NCBI RefSeq assembly: GCF_004339465.1
Contig: NZ_SMFY01000002.1
Location: 372,001 to 436,000, forward strand
DNA from: Ancylobacter aquaticus
GTDB taxonomy: Bacteria > Pseudomonadota > Alphaproteobacteria > Rhizobiales > Xanthobacteraceae
Direction of reading: 5' to 3'
Length of the DNA stretch: 64,000 nt
In this document: positions 32,761 to 41,474 of the stretch, in pieces
Position numbering within the stretch: position 1 is the first letter of the stretch
How the letters are laid out: each line of letters begins with the position of its first letter
Notes under the pieces: model-generated
The model's database searches: none
Seen by the model: only the letters and a program-made list of their open reading frames with translations
What the model was told of the DNA's origin: nothing
Made by a program: the position numbers and the translations under genes

Positions 32761-33819
32761 ATGTCGGGAGTGAGTGGCCTGATCACAGGCACGCTGGAAC
32801 ATCTGCGCCGCCCGCTGGTGCGCAACATCACGAAGGGGCAGCGCGTGCTCGTGCTGTCAGACACCGAGCATGACCCCCGCGTGTGGCAGGCGATCATGAC
32901 CATTCTGGCAGACATCGAGGCGGACGCGACGCTCTGCCTGTTCGGCCGCCGCCCCGCCGATTATTACGACCCGCCGGCCGCCGTGTGCGAGGCGATGATG
33001 AAGTCGGACGTGAACATCCTGTGCTCGTCCACCGGCATGCTCCACTGCGCCGCCAGCCTGCGCTCCATGGAAGCCGGCATTCCCTCCATTTGCCTCGATG
33101 GCGGCATGCGGCTGGAATGGCTGCAGTCCGGCGCCATTGCCGACGACATGAAGCAGATTGCCGTGCGCAAGCATTATGTCGGCAAGAATGTGTTCGGGGA
33201 GGGCGCCAAGACCTGCCGTGTGACGTCGCGCTTCGGCACCGACTTCACCTACAGCGTCGAGAACATGATCTGGATTCCGCCGCTGCCCGGCGAGAGCTTC
33301 GATCCCTACAAGATCATCAATTTCCAGAAGGACGAGAACCGGCCGGCCGGCAAGCTCTACTACTACCTCTACCCCACCGGCGAGTTTAACGTGGCCCCCA
33401 TCGAGGGCACGGCCAATGGCAAGCTGGTGATCGACCTGACCATGCACCATCTCGGCAAGCTCGGCTCACCGATCGAACTGACCGTTGAGAACGGCCGGGT
33501 GGTGAGCATCGACGGCGGCGCCGATGCGCGCATCCTGCGCGACTTCCTCGCCACCTATGGCGACGATAATGCCTATATGTGCCCGGCCGAGGCCTCGGTC
33601 GGCGTCAATGCCAAGGCGGTCATTCGCGGCATTCAGCGCGAGGACAAGAACATCATGGGCACGATGCATTTCGGCCTCGGCACTAATGTCGATGTCGGCG
33701 GCTCCATCATGTCGAAGATCCATATGGACGGCGTCATCCTGGAGCCGACGCTCTATGTCGACGGCGTCAAGCGCATCGAGGATGGCCGCTTCCTGGTGCC
33801 GATCGAAGGCGAGGCCTGA
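32761..33819 (+). CDS. M29-fold metalloenzyme (aminopeptidase T / NicX-like)
   Basis: The 352-residue product shows the C-terminal M29 pattern: GEFNVAPIEGTANG (E208), CPAEASVGVN (E277), GTMHFGLGTN (H303) and IHMDGV (H321, D323). The family includes leucyl aminopeptidase T and the ring-cleaving 2,5-dihydroxypyridine dioxygenase NicX, whose iron is held by two His and an Asp. The Tyr expected seven residues after H303 in peptidases is Val310 here, which leans toward the non-peptidase branch. GAGGAG precedes the ATG. It is monocistronic under a TGTCGACA operator, so a catabolic lyase, hydrolase or dioxygenase is more likely than peptide turnover. Confidence 0.75.
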   Translation: MSGVSGLITGTLEHLRRPLVRNITKGQRVLVLSDTEHDPRVWQAIMTILADIEADATLCLFGRRPADYYDPPAAVCEAMMKSDVNILCSSTGMLHCAASLRSMEAGIPSICLDGGMRLEWLQSGAIADDMKQIAVRKHYVGKNVFGEGAKTCRVTSRFGTDFTYSVENMIWIPPLPGESFDPYKIINFQKDENRPAGKLYYYLYPTGEFNVAPIEGTANGKLVIDLTMHHLGKLGSPIELTVENGRVVSIDGGADARILRDFLATYGDDNAYMCPAEASVGVNAKAVIRGIQREDKNIMGTMHFGLGTNVDVGGSIMSKIHMDGVILEPTLYVDGVKRIEDGRFLVPIEGEA

Positions 33820-33849
33820 GCCGCCCGGGGCACCCCGCCGCCCATTCCG

Positions 33850-34668
33850 CTACTCCGTCGCCGCGGCCGCCTGGCGCCGTCGGCGGCGCGAGCGCATGGG
33901 CGAGGGGACGCCGCCATCGGCGTAGATCTGTTCCAGCACGGCCAGCGCATGCAAATGGTTGGAGCGGATGAGGACGTCGGCGAGCGGCGCATCCTGTTCC
34001 TCGATCGCGCTCATGAGCTGGACGTGATGTGCCATCGACTTCTCGCGCCGGGTCGGCTGAGAGAGGGAGAGCCGGCGCAGCCGCAGGGTCCGCAGCAGCA
34101 GGGAATCGAGAATGCGCTTGGCGGTAGCGTTGTGCGCGGCAATGGTAAGCCGGTTGTAGAACTCGACATTCGCCCAGAGATAGGCGGAGAGATCCTGCGC
34201 GTCATGAGCGGTGCTGAGCCGGGCGAGCAACTCGCGCAGGGCGGCGAGGTCCTCGGGCGTGCGCAGCGTCGCCGCATCGGAAGCCACCGCACCGAAGAGC
34301 ACCGCGCGCACGCGGTAAATTTCTCGCACCTCGGCAATGTCCAGCACCGCCACATGCGGACGCCGGCGTTGGGGGATGCGGACCAGCCCTTCCTTCTCCA
34401 GCAGCAGCAAGGCTTCGCGGATCGGCGTGCGGCTGGTCTCGTAGCGTTCCGCGAGCTCGACCGAGCTGAGGTCCTCGCCGCTGTGCCGGACGTTCTCGAT
34501 GATCTCCGCGCCGACCTCGCAGGCCACGCGCGAGACAAGCGACGGGCGATCGTGATGTTCGGCGACGATGCGGCGGACCACCAGCACGGCGCTGAGAAAG
34601 GATTCAGACTGGCTGGACGGGGGCGTCGCGATCCAGGAATCGGCGCGCTCGAAGGTCGTTGTCGTCAA
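33850..34668 (-). CDS. GntR-family regulator 2 (FCD domain)
   Basis: The product is up to 272 residues. The winged helix (about 45-115) contains LSSVELAERYETSRTPIREALLLLEKEGLV and is followed by a helical FCD domain. A usual metal-binding His of FCD is Tyr here (NVEFYNRLTIAAHN). The frame opens at TTG 34668 with no good ribosome site; a GTG about 28 codons later is an alternative. Three TGTCGACA palindromes crowd the 463-bp gap before it. I infer it is the TGTCGACA-binding regulator of the 32-48 kb units and the 57.5 kb hydrolase operon. Confidence 0.9.
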   Translation of the reverse strand: MTTTTFERADSWIATPPSSQSESFLSAVLVVRRIVAEHHDRPSLVSRVACEVGAEIIENVRHSGEDLSSVELAERYETSRTPIREALLLLEKEGLVRIPQRRRPHVAVLDIAEVREIYRVRAVLFGAVASDAATLRTPEDLAALRELLARLSTAHDAQDLSAYLWANVEFYNRLTIAAHNATAKRILDSLLLRTLRLRRLSLSQPTRREKSMAHHVQLMSAIEEQDAPLADVLIRSNHLHALAVLEQIYADGGVPSPMRSRRRRRQAAAATE

Positions 34669-34746
34669 GGAAAGGGTCGCCTTCAGCCGCTGCGCCCGTC
34701 GACGGACTCGGCCGGGCTTCCGGCGTCAATGTACAGGCTCGCGATT

Positions 34747-34764
34747 GATCCTGTCGACAGGATC
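34747..34764. promoter_or_regulatory. Perfect 18-bp palindrome with TGTCGACA core (GntR 2 side)
   Basis: GATCCTGTCGACAGGATC reads the same on both strands. It lies 79 bases upstream of the GntR 2 start and is the longest perfect palindrome I found in the window. Confidence 0.7.
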
Positions 34765-34838
34765 GGCGCGGAAGCGCCTCGGTACGAGGTTCCGGCACAG
34801 CCCATCCGGCAGGCTGTCGTATCGTGCCTGACAGGAAT

Positions 34839-34852
34839 TTATGTCGACATAA
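34839..34852. promoter_or_regulatory. Perfect 14-bp palindrome with TGTCGACA core (middle copy)
   Basis: TTATGTCGACATAA is perfect and its symmetry extends on both sides with AAT/ATT. It lies in the middle of the GntR 2 / ABC gap. Confidence 0.7.
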
Positions 34853-35045
34853 TTGAATGAGGCGCCGATCCACCGCCGAACACGGCGCCCTATTCCGGCC
34901 TTGCCTGTCGGGCCAATAGCCGCAGCTCGGTGATCGAAAAATGTCGTAACTACCGGTTTTTAAATCGGACCTTGGAATGTTGGCGGGGCGTGCAGCACGC
35001 GCACCTCATCTTGTCTTTCGCTCACGCGCTCAACGAACATCGGCA

Positions 35046-35059
35046 ATCTGTCGACAGAT
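35046..35059. promoter_or_regulatory. Perfect 14-bp palindrome with TGTCGACA core (ABC operon side)
   Basis: ATCTGTCGACAGAT is a perfect palindrome 72 bases before the start of the substrate-binding protein gene. TTGACG follows four bases later. Confidence 0.7.
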
Positions 35060-35131
35060 GGGTTGACGAGACCGATTGCAATCCGCTTGAATGCGCCTGC
35101 AAACGAAAAGAACATTCATGGGAGGAACGTC

Positions 35132-36172
35132 ATGACCCGGTGCCTTTCCTATCTCCTCAGTGGAACTTTCCTGGCCGCTCTCGCCGTCGGGCCGGCCGGC
35201 GCGCAGGAATCGCTGGTGGTTGCGGCCTTTGGCGGCAAGCATGGCCAGACGCTGCAGAAATGCGTGATCGATACCTTCACCGCCAAGACCGGCATCAAGG
35301 TCACGGTGGATCAGGGCGTATCGTCGGTCACGGTTGCCAAGCTGAAGCAGCAGAAGGGAAACCAATCGCTCGACGTGATCTGGCTGGATGGCGAGGTCTC
35401 GCAGGCGGCGGAAGCGGAAGGCGTCTTCCAGGACATCGATCCGGCCCAGGTGCCAAACATCGCCAACATCATCCCGGAGGCCGTCCACAAGAACAAGGAT
35501 GGCAAGATTACCGGGCTGGACGATTATTATTACTCGGTCGGCATCGTCTACAATGAAGACGAGGTCAAGCAGGCGCCAACCTCCTGGTTCGACCTGTGGA
35601 AGCCCGAATATGAGGGCCTGTCGACCTGGCCCTCCATGTCTGATGGTTCCGGGCCGCCCATGCTGGTCTATGTCGCCGAATTGCTCGGCGGCGGCGTGAA
35701 CAATCTGAAGCCCGGCGTCGACAAGATGAAGGAACTGGAAGTCGCCGCCTATTACGACTCCGGCGGTAATGCCAGCAACATCCTGTCGCGCAAGGAAGCC
35801 ATCATCGGCGTGCTGGACAGCGGCGCGGTCTGGTCGCTGGCCGATGCGAACCCGTTCAAGGTCGGCTTCACCATCCCGAAGGAAGGCGGCCTCGCCTCCG
35901 GCACGCGGCTGCATCTCATCAAGCCGTCCGAGGCCGCTTATGCCTTCATAAACCACGCCCTGACCAGCGATGCCCAGAAGTGCTTCGTCGAGAACTATTT
36001 CTACGGTCCGTCGGTCAAGGACATAGAACTCAGCGAAAAGGCCAGGGCACGTCTTCCCTGGGGACCGAACGGCTCGATCAAGGACCTGCGCTTCTCTGAC
36101 GCCAACGCGATCAACGCAAATCGGCAGGAGATCGTCGACGCCTGGAACCGCGACGTGCTCGGCCGTCGCTGA
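35132..36172 (+). CDS. Pot-type ABC transporter substrate-binding protein
   Basis: The 346-residue SBP (spermidine/putrescine-like, family 1/8) has a signal peptide ending at GPAGA-Q. The mature protein starts ESLVVAAFGGKHGQTLQKCV and contains GDVIWLDGEV-like SLDVIWLDGE and a C-terminal DAWNRDVLG. GGGAGG lies six bases before the ATG. First gene of a six-gene plus-strand operon to 40664 whose last two genes are a CoA-transferase and a hydratase, so the ligand is more likely an organic acid than a polyamine. Confidence 0.92.
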   Translation: MTRCLSYLLSGTFLAALAVGPAGAQESLVVAAFGGKHGQTLQKCVIDTFTAKTGIKVTVDQGVSSVTVAKLKQQKGNQSLDVIWLDGEVSQAAEAEGVFQDIDPAQVPNIANIIPEAVHKNKDGKITGLDDYYYSVGIVYNEDEVKQAPTSWFDLWKPEYEGLSTWPSMSDGSGPPMLVYVAELLGGGVNNLKPGVDKMKELEVAAYYDSGGNASNILSRKEAIIGVLDSGAVWSLADANPFKVGFTIPKEGGLASGTRLHLIKPSEAAYAFINHALTSDAQKCFVENYFYGPSVKDIELSEKARARLPWGPNGSIKDLRFSDANAINANRQEIVDAWNRDVLGRR

Positions 36173-36204
36173 GCCTGTGTGTCGTACCGCCCGGAGGTGA
36201 GCCC

Positions 36205-37257
36205 ATGCCGCTGATCGCCATTGACCGCGTGACCAAGAGCTATGGGTCGCTGCAGGTGCTGAAGGGCGTGTCGCTGGATATCGAGGAGGGCGAGTTCGTC
36301 GCTCTCCTCGGGCCTTCCGGTTGTGGCAAGACCACCCTGCTGCGCGCCATTGCGGGCTTTGTCGACATCGACACAGGCACGATCGCCATCGGCGGCCACT
36401 CCATGGCCAACGAACCGCCGAACCGGCGGCCGGTGAACATGGTGTTCCAGAACTACGCGCTGTTCCCCCATCTCACCGTGCGCGACAACGTCGCCTTCGG
36501 CCCGCGCCGCAACGGCGTCGATAAGGCGGGCATCGCCGCCATTGTCGATCCGGCGCTCGAAACCGTCGGGATGGCCGCCTATGCCGACCGATTGCCGGCG
36601 CAGCTTTCCGGCGGACAGCAGCAGCGCGTCGCGCTCGCCCGAGCCATCGCCAACAAGCCGAAGGTGCTGCTGCTCGACGAGCCGCTGGGCGCGCTGGATC
36701 TCAAGCTACGCAAGCGCATGCAGATGGAACTGAAGCATCTGCACCAGAAGCTCGGCATCACCTTCCTGTTCGTGACACACGATCAGGAAGAAGCCCTCGT
36801 CATGGCCGATCGCATCGTCGTCATGCAGGATGGCGGCATCGCCCAGATCGGCACGGGAGAAGACATCTACGCCCGGCCGGCGAACCGCTATGTCGCCGAC
36901 TTCATCGGCGAGGCCAATCTGCTGCCGCTGGAGGCTTCTGCGGACGGCGCCTTGCGCATCGTCGGCGAGACCGAACTGCTGCCCTATCTCGCGCCGGATG
37001 GCGCCAGCGCCCCGACCCTGCTCATTCGGCCGGAGGAGATCCGCATCGGTGCCGCGCCGGACGGCGGTGTCGGCCTGTCCGGCACGCTGACCGATCGCGT
37101 GTTCATCGGCAACGCCACACGGCTGTTCGTGAGAACGGCGAGCGGCCAGTCGATCGTCATCCAGCAGGCGGGTGCCGGCCCCAACGATGCCCTGCGCACC
37201 GGCGCGCAAGTCCGCATCGGCTGGGCGCGCGAGGCCGCCCGCGTGCTGACGGGTTAA
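36205..37257 (+). CDS. Pot-type ABC transporter ATP-binding protein
   Basis: The 350-residue ATPase has Walker [10 protein letters not shown], a Q-loop [13 protein letters not shown], signature LSGGQQQR, Walker [13 protein letters not shown] and an H-loop [14 protein letters not shown]-terminal TOBE domain (about 270-350) is present, as in PotA. CGGAGG precedes the ATG. It energises the two permeases encoded next. Confidence 0.95.
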   Translation: MPLIAIDRVTKSYGSLQVLKGVSLDIEEGEFVALLGPSGCGKTTLLRAIAGFVDIDTGTIAIGGHSMANEPPNRRPVNMVFQNYALFPHLTVRDNVAFGPRRNGVDKAGIAAIVDPALETVGMAAYADRLPAQLSGGQQQRVALARAIANKPKVLLLDEPLGALDLKLRKRMQMELKHLHQKLGITFLFVTHDQEEALVMADRIVVMQDGGIAQIGTGEDIYARPANRYVADFIGEANLLPLEASADGALRIVGETELLPYLAPDGASAPTLLIRPEEIRIGAAPDGGVGLSGTLTDRVFIGNATRLFVRTASGQSIVIQQAGAGPNDALRTGAQVRIGWAREAARVLTG

Positions 37258-37260
37258 GCG

Positions 37261-38109
37261 ATGCACATCAACCGCTTCTGGGCCGCAATCCTGCTCGGCA
37301 TCCCGCTGATCTATCTGGTGGTCTTCTTCATCACGCCGCTTGGCATGGTCGTGGTCGACAGCTTCTCCAATCGGGAGGGGGAGCTCACATTGGAGAATTA
37401 CGCCCTCGTCCTCGGCGACAGCTATTACTGGCGCGTGCTCGGCTACACATTCTGGATCGCGCTCGTGACCTGCGTCGCCACGCTGATCCTTGGCTATCCG
37501 CTGGCCTATTACATGAGCCTGATCGAGCGCCGACGCGCCGTGCGGCGGCTGTGTTTCATCCTGATCCTGATGCCGCTGTTCACCTCGAACATAGTGCGCT
37601 CCTTCGGCTGGATCGTGCTGCTCGGACGCGAGGGGCTGGTGAACGAGACGCTCATGTGGCTCGGCATCGTCGACCGGCCGCTGCGGCTGCTGTCGACCGA
37701 GATCGCGATCATCATCGGCATGATTTACGTCATGCTGCCCTTCATGGTGCTGGCCATCGCCAGCGTGCTGCAGAACATGAACGGCGCCCTGCGCGAAGCC
37801 GCACGGGACCTCGGGGCCACCGCTTTCAGCACTTTTCTGAAGGTGACGCTGCCGCTCAGCGCGCCCGGCATCGTGGCCGGCACGCTCATCGTCTTCACCC
37901 TCAGCATTTCGAGCTATGTGACGCCGCGCATCATGAGCGGCGGGCGCTCGGTGGTGTCGTCGATGCTGATCTACGACCAGTTCATGCTGGTGTTCAATCC
38001 GTACCTCGGCAGCGCTATCGCCGTTGTGCTGCTGGTGGCGAGTTTCGCGCTCATCGTCGCCTACACGCTTCTACTGGAACGCCGGCCGGGACGGAGGGCG
38101 TCCCCATGA
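37261..38109 (+). CDS. Pot-type ABC transporter permease (PotB-like)
   Basis: The 282-residue permease has six hydrophobic helices and the EAA loop GALREAARDLGATAFSTFLKVTLPLSAPG. It starts three bases after the ATPase stop and its own stop overlaps the next ATG, so the operon is translationally coupled. Confidence 0.93.
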   Translation: MHINRFWAAILLGIPLIYLVVFFITPLGMVVVDSFSNREGELTLENYALVLGDSYYWRVLGYTFWIALVTCVATLILGYPLAYYMSLIERRRAVRRLCFILILMPLFTSNIVRSFGWIVLLGREGLVNETLMWLGIVDRPLRLLSTEIAIIIGMIYVMLPFMVLAIASVLQNMNGALREAARDLGATAFSTFLKVTLPLSAPGIVAGTLIVFTLSISSYVTPRIMSGGRSVVSSMLIYDQFMLVFNPYLGSAIAVVLLVASFALIVAYTLLLERRPGRRASP

Positions 38110-38930
38110 ACCGCCGTCGGCTCAACCGCGCCCGCGACGCTGCCGGGCCGCTGCTCATTTCGATCATCGCCTGGGCGGTGCTGGTCTATCTGGTGCTGCC
38201 GCTGGCCGTGGTCATCGCCATTTCCTTCACCACGACGGAATATCTCGCCTTTCCTCCTGTCGGCTTCACGCTGAACTGGTATCAGCGTTTCCTGGCCGAC
38301 CCTTCTTATGTCGACGCGATCCTGCTGAGCGGACGGCTGGCCTTCGGCTCGACGCTGATCGGCTTCCTGCTCGGCGTGCCGGCGGCGCTGGTGCTGAAGC
38401 GTGGCCGGCTGCCCGGCGCGCAGATGCTGGGCAATCTGTTCCTGTCGCCGCTGATCCTTCCCGCCATCATCATCGGCGTCGGGGTGCTGCAGATATCCGG
38501 CACGCTTGGCTTCGCCCGCAGCTTCGAGGCGATGCTGGTCGGCCATGTCGTGATCATACTGCCCTACATCGTGCGCACCACGCTCGCCTCGCTTGAGGGC
38601 TTCGACACGTCGCTGGAGGAAGCCGCGCAGGACCTCGGCGCTTCGGGCTTTTCCACCTTCTTCCTTGTGACCCTGCCGCTGATCAAGCCCGGCATCATCG
38701 CCGGCTGCCTGTTCGGCCTGATCATGAGCTGGATCGATGTCGAGGTCAGCATTTTCAACACCGTGATCGCGCAATCGCCGATCCCCGTGAAGGTCTTCAA
38801 CTACGTCCAGTACTCGGTCGATCCGATGATCGCGGCGGTGTCCGCCGGCACCATCTACATCGCCCTCATCCTCGTCCTCCTTCTCGATCGGCTGGTCGGC
38901 CTCGACAAGGTCGCGGGGCAGCAGAAATGA
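38106..38930 (+). CDS. Pot-type ABC transporter permease (PotC-like)
   Basis: The 274-residue permease has EAA loop SLEEAAQDLGASGFSTFFLVTLPLIKPG and six helices. Its ATG overlaps the previous stop by four bases (ATGA) and its stop overlaps the next start in the same way. Open frame upstream of 38106 is antisense or out of frame with the PotB-like gene and is ignored. Confidence 0.93.
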   Translation: MNRRRLNRARDAAGPLLISIIAWAVLVYLVLPLAVVIAISFTTTEYLAFPPVGFTLNWYQRFLADPSYVDAILLSGRLAFGSTLIGFLLGVPAALVLKRGRLPGAQMLGNLFLSPLILPAIIIGVGVLQISGTLGFARSFEAMLVGHVVIILPYIVRTTLASLEGFDTSLEEAAQDLGASGFSTFFLVTLPLIKPGIIAGCLFGLIMSWIDVEVSIFNTVIAQSPIPVKVFNYVQYSVDPMIAAVSAGTIYIALILVLLLDRLVGLDKVAGQQK

Positions 38931-40120
38931 CAACGGAGCCTTCCGCCATGCCCAGCCTCTCCGCCGATGCCTCGCCAGCTGGCCCCCTCAGCGGCCTTCT
39001 CGTGGTGTCGATCGACCAGGCGGTCGCGGGACCGCTGTGCTCGATGCGGCTCGCCGATGCGGGCGCGCGCGTCATCAAGATCGAAGCCGGCGAGGGGGAC
39101 CGGGCGCGCGACTACGACACGGCGCTGGGCAGCACCTCGGCCGCCTTCGGCTGGCTGAACCGCGGCAAGGAGAGCGTCGTCCTCAATCTCAAGGACGCCG
39201 ACGATCTCGCCCTCGTGAAGGCGATGCTGTCGCAGGCCGATGTCTTCGTCCAGAACCTCGCCCCCGGCGCCAGCGACCGGCTGGGGCTCGGCGCCGCCCA
39301 GCTCATCGCGGAGTTTCCACGCCTGATCATCGTCGACATCATGGGCTATGGGCGCGGCACGCCCCACGCGGCCAAGCGCGCCTACGACATGCTGGTGCAG
39401 GCGGAAAGCGGCATCTGCGCCGTGACCGGCACGCCGGATGTGCCTTCCAAGGTCGGAATCTCAATCGCCGATATCGGCACCGGCACGAATGCCTATTGCG
39501 CGGTGCTGGAGGCACTGCTCCAGCGCGAGCGCACCGGGCACGGGCAGGCCATCGAGGTCGCCATGTTCGACGCCATGGCCGAGTGGATGTCGCTGCCGCT
39601 GCTGCACTACGACTATATGGGCGTGGAGACGGCACGCTTCGGGCTATCGCACGCCTCGGTCTACCCCTATCGGCCCTATCACTGCGCCGATGGCGACATC
39701 GTGGTGTCGATCCAGTCGACCGCCGAATGGGTGCGTTTCTGCTCTCATGTGCTGCGCCTTCCCGATCTCGCGAAGGACCCGCGCTTCATCGACAACTGGG
39801 CACGGGTGCAGAACCGCGACGCGCTCGACGCCGCGGTCCATGCGGTTTTCACGCCCCATGGCTGCGCGGAGATGATCGAGCGGCTGGAGGCGGGCCAGAT
39901 CGCCTGGGCGCGGGTGTCGACGCTGCACGATCTCTCGGTTCACCCGGCATTGCGCCGCATCTCTGTCGAGATGCCGGGCGGCGAGCGGGTCGAGATGCCA
40001 CGGCCGGCGGGGCGGCCCGTCGCCTCGGGCAGCAAGGTGCCGGCGCTCGGCGCCGACAGTGCCGCCATACGCGCCGAGTTCGCGCGCGGTGCGGCTGCGA
40101 CGACGAAGTCCATCGCATGA
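38927..40120 (+). CDS. CaiB/BaiF (class III) CoA-transferase
   Basis: The 397-residue family III CoA-transferase has the N-terminal GPLCSMRLADAGARVIKIE and the expected catalytic Asp in SIADIGTGTNAYCAVLEALLQR followed by GHGQAIEVAMFDA. It moves CoA from a donor thioester to the imported acid. The ATGA overlap with the permease gene ties it to the transporter, so the transported compound is probably its acceptor. Confidence 0.93.
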   Translation: MTTEPSAMPSLSADASPAGPLSGLLVVSIDQAVAGPLCSMRLADAGARVIKIEAGEGDRARDYDTALGSTSAAFGWLNRGKESVVLNLKDADDLALVKAMLSQADVFVQNLAPGASDRLGLGAAQLIAEFPRLIIVDIMGYGRGTPHAAKRAYDMLVQAESGICAVTGTPDVPSKVGISIADIGTGTNAYCAVLEALLQRERTGHGQAIEVAMFDAMAEWMSLPLLHYDYMGVETARFGLSHASVYPYRPYHCADGDIVVSIQSTAEWVRFCSHVLRLPDLAKDPRFIDNWARVQNRDALDAAVHAVFTPHGCAEMIERLEAGQIAWARVSTLHDLSVHPALRRISVEMPGGERVEMPRPAGRPVASGSKVPALGADSAAIRAEFARGAAATTKSIA

Positions 40121-40148
40121 CAAACGGTTCAACGACAAGGAGGCCAGA

Positions 40149-40664
40149 ATGGCAGAAAAAATCGGTTGGCAGGGACGCTTCTACGAGGATTTCGAGGTCG
40201 GCGACGTCTACCCACACCAGATCGGGCGCACACTGCTTTCCTGCGACAACTCCTGGTTCACCCTGCTGATGGGTGCGCCCTCGCCGGTGCACTTCGATCA
40301 TCACTATGCTGCGCAGACCGAGTTCGGCAAGCCGCTGGTCAATTCGGTGCTCACGCTGGCGACGGTGATGGGGCAGAGCGTCTCCGACCTCTCGCAGAAC
40401 GTGTTCGGCAATCTCGGCTGGGACGAAATCCGCCTGCCCAACCCCGTCTTTGAGGGCGACACCATTTATTCGCAGTCGGAAGTGCTGGAGAAGCGCCTGT
40501 CGAAATCGCGCGAGAGCGTCGGCATCGTGAAGGTGTCGACCACCGGCTTCAACCAGGATGGCAAGGTCATCATCACCTTCCGGCGCACCATCATGCTCTA
40601 CCGTCGCGGCTACCAGCCAAAGCTGCCCAGGCCCAGGCTGGACGACGCCAAGACGAAGGCATGA
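40149..40664 (+). CDS. MaoC-family (hot-dog) hydratase
   Basis: The 171-residue product has FYEDFEVGDVYPHQIGRTLL and the hydratase motif region MGAPSPVHFDHHYA with the catalytic His retained; the Asp of the usual D-x-N-P-x-H is Ala. It resembles mesaconyl-CoA and itaconyl-CoA hydratases that work after a CaiB-type transferase. GGAGG precedes the ATG. Last gene of the 35132-40664 operon. Confidence 0.9.
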   Translation: MAEKIGWQGRFYEDFEVGDVYPHQIGRTLLSCDNSWFTLLMGAPSPVHFDHHYAAQTEFGKPLVNSVLTLATVMGQSVSDLSQNVFGNLGWDEIRLPNPVFEGDTIYSQSEVLEKRLSKSRESVGIVKVSTTGFNQDGKVIITFRRTIMLYRRGYQPKLPRPRLDDAKTKA

Positions 40665-40672
40665 GTGAGGGG

Positions 40673-40701
40673 GCGGTCGCTGCCCTTCCGGCGGCGACCG
40701 C
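40673..40701. terminator. Hairpin between convergent MaoC and SDR genes
   Basis: A perfect 8-bp stem GCGGTCGC (40673-40680) / GCGACCGC (40694-40701) with a 13-base loop lies between the two stop codons. No T-run follows on either side, so it is a likely but weak bidirectional terminator. Confidence 0.45.
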
Positions 40702-40710
40702 ACCCGCACG

Positions 40711-41433
40711 CTACATCGACCAGCCACCGTCGATGATGTGGACCGCGCCGGTGGTGAAGGTCGCGCCGGCGAGATATACGGCGAGGTCGGCGATCTCTTC
40801 CGGTTGCCCGATGCGGCCGATGGGCTGGCGGGCGATGAAGGCGGCACGGGCGGCCTCATAATCGCCGAGAGCGCGCAGGCGGTTCTCCAGCGAGGGGCTC
40901 TCCACCGTGCCGGGGCAAATAGCATTGCAGCGTATGCCGCGCCCCACATAATCGGCCGCGACCGATTTGGTGAGGCCGATGACGGCGGCCTTGGTGGTGG
41001 CATAGGCGAAGCGGTTGGGCACGCCCTTGAGACTGCTCGCCACCGAGGCGATGTTGATGATCGCGCCATCTCCGCGCTCCAGCATGCCGGGCAGCACCGC
41101 GCGGATGGTGCGGTACATCGACTTTACGTTGAGGTCGAAGGCGAGGTCCAGATCCTCCGGCGTGCAGTCCTGCACCGAGCCGGCATGGACGAAGCCGGCG
41201 CCGTTGACGAGGATGTCGACGCGGCCGATCTCGGCGACGATGGCCGCGATCGCGTCGGTGTCGCGCACGTCGAGACGGCATGCCCGCGCGCCTTCAAGGC
41301 CCGCAAGAGCGCCGTCATTGATATCTGTCGCCCAGACGCGCGCGCCGGCCGCGATGAACCCACTCGCGATGGCTCTCCCGATGCCCTGTCCGGCGGCGGT
41401 GACGAGGACGACGTGGTCTTGCACTGACGGCAT
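40711..41433 (-). CDS. SDR, 2-keto-3-deoxy-L-fuconate dehydrogenase / BDH2-like
   Basis: The 240-residue SDR has TAAGQGIG, DINDG and RLDVRD, NGAG, the catalytic Ser in NIASVAS, YATTK, and the branch-specific CNAICPGTVESPSLENRL. That last segment is shared with 2-keto-3-deoxy-fuconate dehydrogenases and DHRS6/BDH2. AGGAG lies six bases before the ATG. It follows the enolase-superfamily gene on the same strand by 41 bases, which fits an acid-sugar route: dehydration then oxidation. Confidence 0.88.
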   Translation of the reverse strand: MPSVQDHVVLVTAAGQGIGRAIASGFIAAGARVWATDINDGALAGLEGARACRLDVRDTDAIAAIVAEIGRVDILVNGAGFVHAGSVQDCTPEDLDLAFDLNVKSMYRTIRAVLPGMLERGDGAIINIASVASSLKGVPNRFAYATTKAAVIGLTKSVAADYVGRGIRCNAICPGTVESPSLENRLRALGDYEAARAAFIARQPIGRIGQPEEIADLAVYLAGATFTTGAVHIIDGGWSM

Positions 41434-41474
41434 GAAGATCTCCTGGGAAAGGCATCATAGCCGCACCGAGAAAC

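Larger units (their letters stand above)
34669..35131. other. Regulatory gap between GntR 2 and the Pot-type ABC operon
   Basis: This 463-bp region has no gene. It holds three separate TGTCGACA palindromes and should contain both divergent promoters. No convincing -35/-10 pair could be assigned. Confidence 0.5.
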
